From assembly GCA_030144725.1 (NCBI GenBank), contig JASKMD010000168.1:1-64000 (forward strand): a stretch of DNA of 64,000 nt, read 5' to 3'. This document shows positions 37,345-47,300 of the stretch, piece by piece. Each line of letters starts with the position of its first letter. Position 1 is the stretch's first letter. A program made the translations under genes and the position numbers. The DNA comes from Haematococcus lacustris (Eukaryota > Chlorophyta > Chlorophyceae > Chlamydomonadales > Haematococcaceae). The notes below the pieces were generated by a model that was not told the origin of the DNA, ran no database searches, and saw only the letters and a list, made by a program, of their open reading frames with translations.

Positions 37345-40039
37345 TCAAAAGGCCAGCCTTTGCTTTTGGCGCTCGCTGGGTAGCTTGACGTTGGTGGCCA
37401 GGCCCAGGCGCTGCAACAGCCACACCATGCCCCAGGTCACATCCACTTGCCACCACTCCAGGCCGTGGCGAGCGCTGAACTCGAAGGCGTGGTGGTTGTT
37501 GTGCCAGCCCTCGCCAAATGCCAGGATGCCCACCCACCAGTTGTTGCGGGACAAGTCACCTGAGGAGCAGCAGGGCAGCGGCAAGGGTCGCTGAGGGGGT
37601 GTGCTGGGAGCAGGAGCCAGGCACACAGCTGGGTGGGGCGGGGTGGGGTGGGATAGCCTGACACACATGGCTTGCCACAGTGCTGTTGGTCGCAGGGGAA
37701 CAAATGTTGTGCAGGACAAGCTACCTTGTCCAATCAGCTCAAGGGAGCTAATGATCATGCAACAGGCATTGCCAATCTAGTGCACAGCTGCAGGGCCTGG
37801 ATTGAAACGGGCTGTAACTAGCTGTGGTTGATGAGCAGGGGAGCACCTGGCATGCAGGGGGCCGAGGTGGGTCTGCAGCGCACCTGTGTTGTAGCTCTGG
37901 CTGCCCCACACATGTGAGGCCGAGTTGACAAACCAGGTGACATGGTACACCCAGCACACGCGCAGGGCCCCGCCCCACACCTGCAGCACTCAAAGGCAGA
38001 GGGTGAGGGGCAGCAAGGTTAAGGGCAACGGCAGGCTGGGATATGCAGCACTTCTAGCACTGTGGTGCAGATCTGTACTAACTGTACTAACTGTCAGGCA
38101 GTCACAGCATACGTGACGCTCACTGTGAAAAGCGATGAAGTGCATGATCGCTGTGGAAAACAACCTTTGACCTGCATTTTGCATATTCTGCTGCCTTGAC
38201 CTGCGATTTTGCCGACTTCTTCACTTGAGCGATGTCCCTCAAAAAGGACATCCTATTCATTTGACGCTATGAACCTGGGCTACCATCTGTCAGTCAGCTG
38301 CAAGTTGTGCATCTGGGCAAACATAAAAAGAACACCTCCAGGACTCAAGTCTGGTCAGGTCAGGTCAGGTCAGGTCAGGTCAGGTCAGGTCAGGTCAGGT
38401 CAGGTCAGACATTGCCAAGTCAGATCAGGCCAAGCCAGGGTATCCGGACCTCACCACAGCAGGGAGGCCTCCCAGCGCAAACAGCACCGCAAACTGGGCC
38501 ACCACATGCCAGGCATAGGTGTCCCTGAGCCAACGGTAGAACCACTGACTGTCCATGTCTGATGCATTGTTGCGGTTGTACACACGCTCAATGGTGGCCT
38601 GCAGCAGGCAAGGCAAGTGAGCAAGTTGGTAAGTGTGATGGGTTGCATAAGTTGCATGGAAATTGCATGGCACTTGAAAAAAGTGACAGAGGGCAGCCAG
38701 AGCCCAGTGCGGCCTACAGTGTCCAGTAGTTGGGTGGAGAGCTCTCAATGACATGTTCCTCCACATGGGCTGCTGCTGCTGCCCTTGCTGCTGCTGCCCC
38801 TGCTGCTGCATATCCAGCCCTTCACCACCCTGCTGCACTCTCAATCGGCATCCGTGCCTGCCGCTACAAGGCTGCAGCCACCAGACTGCCTGCTATGTCG
38901 CCCTGCACCCTGCACCTTCTCAAGCAGCAGCCCCGACGAGGTCTTCCTCCCTCCCAGTGTCTCCCTGCCTCCGCCCACCCTCCCCTCCGTGGCCCCCTCC
39001 TCCAATCACACCCATTATTTTTACCTCTCCTTAGCCACCCCTCTCTGTCAACCCCTCCAAGCCAAACCTCCTCCAGCCCACCCCTCCCAGGGCCCCACCT
39101 TGTTGTCCAGCAACCAGCCTGCGTGGCTCCACCAGAAGCCCTCATACGGAGAGTGAGGGTCCAGGGGCGTGTCGCAGTGCAGGTGGTGGTAGCGGTGGCT
39201 GCTCACCCACTCTGACGGGTCGCCTTGCACAGCCAGCACCCCGCAGTATGCGAGCACATACTCCAGCCACTTTGGCGTCTGAAAGCTGCGGTGTGACAGC
39301 TGGCGGTGGTAAGAGAGCGTGATGCCCAGGCAGCCAGAGATGAAGTAGGTGGCGAAGAAGAGGCCCACCATGGGCCAGGAGAACGTCCAGGGGGCAGCGC
39401 AGGCAAGCAGGTGCATGCCGCCTATGAAAGCTGCGTATGCCATGTCGGTGCTGTTCCATTCCCGCCCAAACAGGGAGGGCCGCTTGGGCACGGCATGCAC
39501 ATCAGAGAGCAGCACCTTGCTGCTGCCTGGCTCGGCTGCCTGGGCCTGCCTGTCGGGCTTGGGGACAATCTGCTTGATGTTCAGTGGCTTGGTTTGAAAG
39601 AGCAGGTCGTACTGCTGGCTGTATGACAGGCCTGCAAGCCGGTTAGTAACGCTCTCGGCAGAAAGCGTCGACTCCTGCACCTCAACCATAGCGGCTCTGC
39701 GAACAAAAGCGCGCGTGGATAAGCACAGTCACGCCACGCTGGGACGATTTGGCGGTCCACAAGCGCCGGCGAAATCCTGAGGCCTGGTAAGGGCGATGCA
39801 GCGGCCCTCAGGCTGTTATCCGCCACTCACGCTGTGCTCATGTCCCTGTCGCTGCGGCCAGCAGCTGTGCGCTCGGGTCCAGCGCGGACCACGGCTTTGA
39901 GAGCCGCAGCATCACGAATGGTTGGCCTGACGCATCGCGAGAGGTGCAGCATTTGAGGCTGATGCAACATTTGCGGCCGCTGCAGCATTTGCATCTGGAC
40001 TGTGGTCTGGCTGGCCGTCCCAGCCTGCAGAGGGTTCAA
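37345..40039 (-). CDS. Acyl-lipid (delta-9 type) fatty acid desaturase, plastid-targeted
   Basis: Exons: 40039-39831, 39696-39099, 38598-38455, 37980-37884, 37559-37345; 1263 nt, phases close, 420 aa. Membrane di-iron desaturase inserting a cis double bond into a fatty acyl chain. The three histidine boxes are present: HRQLSH (199-204), HRYHH (236-240) and HNNHH (369-373). They are set in family-typical contexts ([43 protein letters not shown]). Hydrophobic segments precede box 1 and fall between boxes 2 and 3. The first 60-70 residues (Gln, Met, Ser, Arg, few acids) look like a plastid transit peptide, so the plastid ADS/FAD5-like branch is more likely than an ER acyl-CoA enzyme; exact regiospecificity cannot be read. 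Exon 1 is joined to the rest by a phase-consistent Ala codon, which favours this start over the Met at 39689. Confidence 0.93.
38353..38407. repeat. Pentanucleotide (GGTCA)n, 11 perfect units
   Basis: Perfect GGTCA array in the desaturase intron 38454-37981, about 50 bases beyond the donor of the exon ending at 38455. Confidence 0.95.
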
Positions 40040-40225
40040 ACACTGCAGATGCTTCAGAGGTCAGATATTATCACACGTTGTCTGTGTGACATGCTTAACT
40101 CTAAGTATTCTCAAGGTGCCCGTTTCCACCGGAGTGTAATCGGATGGGTTAAAGAGGTTGGTGGTTGGATGCACAACCTGGTAACATCAACATGTTGTTT
40201 CGTGACGGCTTGACAACTGTGTGGA

Positions 40226-40918
40226 CAGACATGTCCTTTTTGAACGCTTCGACACGGAGCTCCGAGATGTCACACTTGCTCTTGAACTCAGCGACAGTGG
40301 ACAGTCGAGTCTGCTGTTCGACTCCAGTCCAGCAAGCACGGCGAGCATGATCGTGCGTCTTAGACACTTGATAAGCTGTGAGCGTGTGGATTACATAAGA
40401 GGTCCTGGCTCAAAATATATGTTACGTCATGGTCCTAATCCATCAGGGTGGTCGCCCTTGGACCCCTGCACTGGATCACCACTGTTTGTCGTCGCCCTTG
40501 GCCCCCAGCGATGCCATCTAGAGCCTTGTCCTCTGCTTTGACATGCAACGGCGATCCATGCTGCTCCTCATGCTGCACGTCGTCCTCTTCCCAGATGGTG
40601 CTGGGCTGCTCAGCGCTCTGGCCCTCAGCAGATGAAGGTAGTGGCGCTGTGTGCAATTCCGATGCAGCCTCCCTAGGCCTAGCCTGGCCATTCCAGGCCT
40701 TCTACGATCTGGCTGTGGCACGCAACACAGCCGGTGTGGTTGTGTAGCCGTTGGACTTGCCTGCGGGAGCACTACCAGAACCAGCTGGCTATGTGAACAG
40801 CCATCACGCAGGCATGACTAGGTGAAGGAGGAAGGGAGTGGTAGCGCACTGGCTTGGTGATGGCAGTATATGGCAGGCCACACCTCACCCGCATACCTAA
40901 GCACTCCAGGTGCATGCT
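40226..40918. mobile_element. Dispersed repeat A, copy 2
   Basis: Partner of 15139-15866 (see there). Its left part lies upstream of the desaturase start (40039, minus), so it may overlap that promoter. Its right end runs directly into a transposase-like tail at 40919. Confidence 0.6.
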
Positions 40919-41018
40919 GAGCTGAGGCTGGAGCTGTCCTGGTCGCCTGGGCCGCTAGCACTGCCCCCCTTGGGCAGGGAGTACCCTGGACTGGGCTACA
41001 AGCAGCTGCAAATGAACA
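40919..41018 (+). mobile_element. TnpB/Fanzor-like tail fragment fused to repeat A
   Basis: Plus frame reads LELSWSPGPLALPPLGREYP then GLGYKQLQMN. This matches the end of the remnant at 26848-27145, but without the DRD motif. It sits exactly between repeat A and the copied TPR fragment. Confidence 0.5.
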
Positions 41019-41510
41019 AGGTTTGCATGGGGAAGCGCTGGGTGCTAAGTGCTCTAATGCAGGAGTGTGAGGCACCTGCTACTGCACATTCATCCAAGCA
41101 TGGCAGACACGAGTTAGTGGCTCGCAGAAGGTGATGGCAGGGGGCTACCTGGGGGAAGACTGCATTGCCTGCGTCCCTCAGCTTGTTGCATGCCTCCAGC
41201 CGCAAGGCCCAGGATGCTTGGCGCCAAGCTTCAACCTCAGCATCATGGTATGCTGTGTACTTGATCCAGTCAGGGCTGTGCTCCCACCCTTGCCGCCCAG
41301 GCCTGGATTTGAGCTGAGCCGTCTGCGGGGAGATGCAAGTGCGGGTCTTGTGCTTCATGTCGCTAACCCACACCCCCTCATGCGTTCATCATCACCTTAA
41401 TCTCCGCTGTCGCTTTCAGCAACTCCGGCAGCGTCATGAGAGGTGTGCGACCCTGCAATGTCAGTGTACAATTGGCGTGCGCTCAAGTGCCATGTGTACC
41501 ATTGCCGTCG
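41019..41510 (-). pseudogene. Captured 5' fragment of the TPR gene (exons 1-2)
   Basis: About 490 bases matching 35729-36218 at roughly 95% by eye, same orientation. It contains the ATG exon (MTLPELLKATAEIK), its intron, all of exon 2 with only a few substitutions (such as E-to-G and K-to-R), and part of the next intron, then stops. Downstream TPR exons are absent. With no exon 3 it cannot make the TPR protein, though it could produce a short transcript. Confidence 0.8.
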
Positions 41511-41921
41511 GTCAGGTGTCCCCAACTAACAGAAAACTGACCCCTGGTAATCAAAACGACGCCGCGTCTCAGCCCCGTGGTCTCTATTTATGCTACGCAC
41601 ATCACTGGATAGAGAACTCTTTCAGCTATGCGGTGCAGCTTGTAACATTAAATATAGTGCAGTGTGCTGCGTGCTATGGCGGCTCAAATCTTGACATTCA
41701 AATTCATGCCAAATTTGCTCATGCGGGCCTCGCCGCGACCGACCGACGTGACCCACGTGGCCCAGGAGCACCTGCGCACAGTGAGGCACAGTCGCGCAGT
41801 CAAAACGATTCACATGGCATGCCAAACCGATCTAACAACGCCCCTTCACCCATGCTCGGAAATATACAAGGTTGCTGCGATGCTTGACCCCTTCGTGAGC
41901 AGTACTGATGACTTGGCCACT

Positions 41922-42842
41922 CTACACAACCCTACAAGGTGTGGAGGCTATTGCTCTGTTACCTTGCTCAGCAGGTTGGGTCCCATCTCTCACGCCCGCC
42001 CTCCGCTTGCGTGTAGAGCTCGTGTCCAGCTGCGATGCGGCCCCTTGCTGCTCGGCTGGAGATATGAGCAGCTCAGGGGGAGCACCTGCACCAGCTGCCA
42101 GCTGCTGCCAGGGGGGGGCAGCAGGAGGGGGGGGCAGCCCAGGGGCGGCGCCAGCACCAGCTGCCAGCTGCTGCCAGGGGGGGGCAGCAGGAGGGGGGGG
42201 CAGCCCAGGGGCGGCGCCAGCACCAGCTGCCAGCTGCTGCCAGGGGGGGGCAGCAGGAGGGGTGGGCAGCCCAGGGGCGGCACCAGCACCAGCTGCCAGC
42301 TGCTGCCAGGGGGGGCCAGCAGGAGGGGGGGGCAGCCCAGGGGCGGCGCCAGCACCAGCTGCCAGCTGCTGCCAGGGGGGGGCAGCAGGAGGGGGGGGCA
42401 GCCCAGGGGCGGCGCCAGCACCAGCTGCCAGCTGCTGCCAGGGGGGGGCAGCAGGAGGGGGGGGCAGCCCAGGGGCGGCGCCAGCACCAGCTGCCAGCTG
42501 CTGCCAGGGGGGGGCAGCAGGAGGGGGGGGCAGCCCAGGGGCAACACCAGCACCAGCATCAGCATCAGCACCTGCCTCCTGCTCATCCCCATGCAGGCCG
42601 GTCAATGTGTTGCGAATGTGGGCCATGACAAGACCCTTCAGCTTGGGCTTCAACCACCCCTTCATGACCTCTTGCTGGTGGAAGCGAAGGTAAGCTTGCA
42701 GCTCCCTAACAGATAGCTTCCTGAAGCTGACCCCGTTACGGGGCTTGCATCCTTGGGCACAGCAGCTGTCACTCTGATGACCAGCACCTTGCCATGCTTC
42801 TTGCATGTGCAGCCATCAAATTGCACGTGGATCGCTTCGGCT
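41922..42842 (-). CDS. Possible element-derived protein with 22-residue Pro/Ala repeats
   Basis: Minus strand. A stretch at about 42842-42730 reads [20 protein letters not shown] then [10 protein letters not shown]. In another frame, from about 42716, it reads [34 protein letters not shown], which resembles a SAP-like helix-turn-helix motif, followed by seven copies of a 22-residue unit (core [18 protein letters not shown]) and a basic end (SSTRKRRAG), stop at 41922. The two parts are in different frames with no good intron between them, so the locus is either a frameshifted pseudogene or I have misplaced a splice. It lies in a repeat-rich block, so transposon origin is suspected. Family not recognised. 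Confidence 0.35.
42091..42550. repeat. 66-bp minisatellite, seven units
   Basis: CCAGCTGCCAGCTGCTGCCA recurs at 42091, 42157, 42223, 42289, 42355, 42421 and 42487, exactly 66 bases apart. Units are almost identical. The period is a multiple of three, so the frame stays open on both strands. Confidence 0.95.
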
Positions 42843-42860
42843 CGTCGTAGCTGATCTGTA

Positions 42861-42905
42861 TGCACCATGCACCATGCACCATGCACCATGCACCATGCAC
42901 CATGC
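42861..42905. repeat. 7-bp repeat (ACCATGC)n
   Basis: About six perfect units, directly adjoining the pentanucleotide satellite that begins at 42906. Confidence 0.95.
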
Positions 42906-43130
42906 GCCCAGCCCAGCCCAGCCCAGCCCAGCCCAGCCCAGCCCAGCCCAGCCCAGCCCAGCCCAGCCCAGCCCAGCCCAGCCCAGCCCAGCCCAGCCCA
43001 GCCCAGCCCAGCCCAGCCCAGCCCAGCCCAGCCCAGCCCAGCCCAGCCCAGCCCAGCCCAGCCCAGCCCAGCCCAGCCCAGCCCAGCCCAGCCCAGCCCA
43101 GCCCAGCCCAGCCCAGCCCAGCCCAGCCCA
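42906..43130. repeat. Pentanucleotide satellite (GCCCA)45
   Basis: 225 bases of GCCCA with no interruption that I can see. The period of five means every frame on a strand reads the same Pro/Ala/Gln/Ser (or Gly/Trp/Ala/Leu) cycle without stops, so apparent long ORFs here are artefacts. Confidence 0.97.
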
Positions 43131-43146
43131 GGCTGGGACCCATGGG

Positions 43147-43490
43147 TATAAAGGAGGGGTTGGGAGGGGGTGGGAAGGGGTGGGAGGCGGTGGCGGGGGT
43201 GGGAGGGGCTGGGAGGGAGTGGGAGGGGCTGGGAGGGGCTGGGAGGGGCTGGGAGGGGGTGGGAAGGGTTGGCGGGGCAGTGAGGGGGCTAGGAGGGGGT
43301 GGGAGGGCAGTGAGGGGGCTGGGAGGGAGTGGGAGGGGCTGGGAGGGGCTGGGAGGGGCTGGGAGGGGGTGGGAAGGGTTGGCGGGGCAGTGAGGGGGCT
43401 AGGAGGGGGTGGGAGGGCAGTGAGGGGGCTGGGAGGGGCTGGGAGGGGTTGGGAAGGGGTGGCAGGGCAGAGAAGGGGCTGGGAGGGGGC
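43147..43490. repeat. G-rich 11-bp minisatellite (GGGAGGGGCTG type)
   Basis: About 30 units of GGGAGGGGCTG / GGGAGGGGGTG with a higher-order repeat: a block of about 120 bases at 43250-43360 recurs at 43360-43440. Dense G-runs on plus would permit quadruplexes. C-rich GCCCA satellite lies immediately to the left. Confidence 0.9.
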
Positions 43491-44315
43491 GTCGGACATG
43501 CCGGACATGTGCAGTTAGGCGCTGTAGCCACACGAGCGCGCAGGAAACCCAGCCATAAGGGGTTGGGATAGATGTGATCTACAACCATGAAAGGAGCTGG
43601 CCAGTTTGCATGCTATTGATTTACTTGTGTAGTCCAATTGCAACCCTTTTGCAATTGCAAGGATGACGCTGGTAGACCTTCTCCACTGACCGCCCTCAGC
43701 GGGTGACTGGGTGCACGCCTACATCGAAGAAACAATGTCGGGTTGATTGAGCCGGAAGGGATGCAAATAGCCGGTTGTACTTGCCTTTAGACCGTTACGA
43801 GGCGACCACGGTATTGCGAAGTACTTGCGCTGCGCAATGTCGTGAGAGCGACCGGCTGTTTGGTGGCCGCATTTTTTCGTTTACGGGGTTCCTGGCATTA
43901 CGGGCGTATAGCAGACAAAGCGTTCATTGCATGCTGCACGGTGTTACGCCAATCGCACACTTCCCGGCGCCGGAATGTCCATGACAAGGTTGTGTAAAAG
44001 GTTTTAGCAGAGTTGGGAGGGTCTGACTTTGCAAGAGCTGGTGAGGATGCAGGTGATGCCATTCTCCTACTCCATGTGTGCAGCCGTTGTCCCATGCTTT
44101 CACTCCAGGCATAGTAAATAGCAGCTGTGGCTGGCAGGATATACTATCTCATGATCCATACTCCTTGTGCTATGCCCATCAATACACCCAAGTTCAGCAC
44201 TGTGCTGCCCTACATAATGGCTATCAATCTGTGGATTTCTATGAGTGGCGTGTGAGAGTTGCCTTGTTAGCCATGCTTGAGTGGCAGCAGAAATACAAGG
44301 AAAGCAGAAAGCACA
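43491..44315. other. Intergenic, left flank of the cyclase cluster
   Basis: No gene supported. A minus-strand open stretch at about 43588-43500 (VVDHIYPNPLWLGFLRARVA) looks protein-like but has no partner exon. The cyclase copy 1 3' UTR should lie just left of 44316. Confidence 0.45.
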
Positions 44316-47300
44316 TTATCCAGCAGCCTGCTGCTGTGGCCTGCTGAGCTGCAGCCCTGGTGCGCTGAGCCCCAGCCTGTCCGCTGCCTCCAGCTGGGCC
44401 CTGCTGGTGTGGGGCGCCAGGGCCACCTGCAGCAGGGCCACCTGGCCAGGGATGCCGCGCAGCTCCCTCTTGCCCAGGGGCCGGGCCACCAGGGGCGGCA
44501 GCAGACCAGGCAGGCACAGCGGCTGGCCCTGGGAGAACAGTGAAGCTGAGGGGCGCTCAGTACCCTCACCACCAGCCCCACCGCCTGCCTGTGTGCTGCT
44601 GTGCAGCTGCTGCTGGGCCGCATGCCACTGGGCTGTGACTGAGCTCACTGCAGCATTGCTGGGAGGCTCTTGAGGTGGAGGGTGGCTGACATCCAGTACA
44701 GCTGGCCCAGGGGCAGGGCCGGTCACCAGCTCTACCTCTTTCTTGTCCTGCACTGCAGCAGGCTGGAAGGAGACAACACGCTTGGGCTGGGCAGTGGAGC
44801 TGTGTGTTGACCTGGCAATGGAGCTGCCAACCTGCTTGCTGCCCTGGGCTGACCAGCTGGCTGTGCTGGCGGCTGGCTGGTCTGCAGCAAGTGATGCCAA
44901 GGCCCGAGCTTCCTTGGTGGTGATGATGGGCTGTAGTGCAGCCAGGGTGTTGGCCCAGGCTGTCTCAGAGCACCAGACCTGCGGTCAGCGCACCAGCAAG
45001 CCAATGGATTGTAGAGCATGCCGACATGCAGTAATGAAAGAGGTGATTAGAGTTGAATCTACCAAGAGCACTATCAGGCTGCATGGCAAGAGAGCCACGG
45101 GGCGGCCATGAAGGGAACATGGTGGTCAGGGCCCAGTGAACGGCTTGACGCCTTTCAACGCTATAGCTATGCAACAGCTATGATGCTACATTCACCCACC
45201 CACCTGGCCTGACACTGCCAAGCCATTGATGCGAGCAGCCCGGTTCAGGCAGCGGCCCCGGTAGTTGAAGCGACCATTGGCAGGCGTCAGGTCACTGGTC
45301 ACCTCACCCACATCCACACCCACCTGCACACACCCGTCCAACAAGTAAACAGTTAATGTCCTTCATCAGAATGAGCCATAGAAAGATCTTGTGCACTCTA
45401 ACGGTGCATGCTGAGGGTGGCCATCAAGGTCAGGGCCTAGTCTTGATCACACGGCCTGGACCTGTAGTGTACCTAGTCAGGCTGCCATGGTCAGGCTGCA
45501 TAGGTGAGGTGACGATCACCTTGAGTCGCAGGCCTCTAAGCAGACGCACAGTGCCTTGCGCTGCAGCCCTCTGCTGCTGCCCCTCATCATCCCCGGTGGC
45601 AGGGGCCTGGCTGACACCGGCCTTGCTGCCAGAGGTGTCCAGACATGCTGTCACCTCCTCCCCAAACAGGCTGTCCAGCAGCGCCTGTGGCCAGTCCATG
45701 TCCATGCAGGTGGTGAGGGTGAGCAGCGCCCAGTGCAGGCACTGCAGGCTGCAGGGGAAGGCGGCCAGCACCATGCCCTCCTCCTCCGCACTGGACACCC
45801 AGTAGCCAGCAGGCAGCTGTGGCCCCGACACATGCAGCAGCAGGCGCTGGGCAGCGGCCTGGTACAGGGCCACGCACTCCTGCAGGCAACAGCAAAGAAA
45901 GAACTTGACAAGGTGACCATGTGCATATTAGAAATGCTGGGCCAAAGACAAGGGCTGTTGCTTCTTTACTTAGTTGAAGCTATGCTGCTGCCAAGCATGC
46001 TTGCAATGTTTTTTGATGCTGAGGCAGACCCCTGCATGCCATGCTCACCTTGGCCAGCTGTGCGTTCAACGCCTTGAGTTGGCCCTGCCCCACAACTGAC
46101 ATGAAGGCAATGGCAGCTGTGCCATAGGGAGCGTGTAACACACCCGGCTGCATCTGTCTCAGTGTCCTGTACAGCAAGCAGCGAACACGAGATTGCAACG
46201 GCCTGCTCTTTCCTCGTCCGCTGCTCAGCTCCCCCTGTGCCGCTGCAGCCGCCTCACCTCAGCGGCCCCATGGCCCACAGGCGGTGAGCATGGTCCGGGG
46301 TGTTCAGGCAGGCGCAGTACAGCTCCAGGGCCGTGGCGCCCTTGCCCTCACCCAGCGCCACCAGGTGCTGCCCCATGTGCACCACGCTGATGCCAGCAGC
46401 CCGCAGCTCTTCAACAGGCAGCTGCACCACCAGGCCATGATGTCATTCAATTGCTATGTATATGGGTGGCACATGCAGTGTGGTTGTTGTGTAGTCACAC
46501 CCCATCACACAACCAGCATTGGTGCTGTCTGCTTGGCTTTGCCTACCTTGACAAAGGTGGCAGCACTGAGCGTGACCTGACCCCCATGGGCACAGGCCTG
46601 CATGCCAGCAGCAGGGTAGCATGCGGCAGCAGCAGCAGCAGGAGGGTCAGTGCCACATGAGCATGAGCTGAGGGGTATGGGGGCTGGCTGCAGCACAGGC
46701 CCACCTGCACTGCCTTGGCCAGCACCAGCGCTGCCCCGCCATACGTGATGGAGCTGGCCCCCATGCGCCTCTGCACCAGCACCTCGTCGGCAGCCAGGCC
46801 GGTGTGCAGACCCTGCAGCAGTGGGCAGCACAGGCATGGGGCAGTGGGCACCTGGCATCGCTGACTGCGCAGCCACCCTCAGCTGGCCACTCACCACCCT
46901 GACCCTGAGGCCCGCCAGCACAGTGAGGGCCGCAGGCATGGCCGCCTCTACCTCCTGGTACAGCTCACACAGCCGCTGCCAGCCCACCCTGACTTGACCA
47001 AGGGGTTGCGCAGGAGCCTCCTTGCTCGATGGCTTTGACACTGCTGCCTGCAGGACATGTCTTGGTGCATGTACATAGTTGATCAAAAAGCCGACCCAGA
47101 CACTTTTGGTGAGGCAAGGCAGGCAGGCTAGGCGTCGTCATCATTATCCTGCACTTCAACCGCATGCATTCGCACTCGCAGTTGTGCAGGGAGCAGGTGG
47201 ATGGCTCCCTTTTGTCATCATGGTTGACACGCCCCACACGCCTCTCGATAAAATTCGAAGTCATGTAGGGTGAACAGTATCCTTCTGTCCAGTATTCTTG

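Noticed and set aside
39687..39689. Met at 39689 as the desaturase start
   Set aside because: Exon 40039-39831 joins in phase just upstream and supplies a transit-peptide-like N-terminus.
42805..43518. Long open frames through GCCCA and G-rich satellites on both strands
   Set aside because: A stop-free repeat with a period of five is open in all frames; no unique coding sequence is attached.
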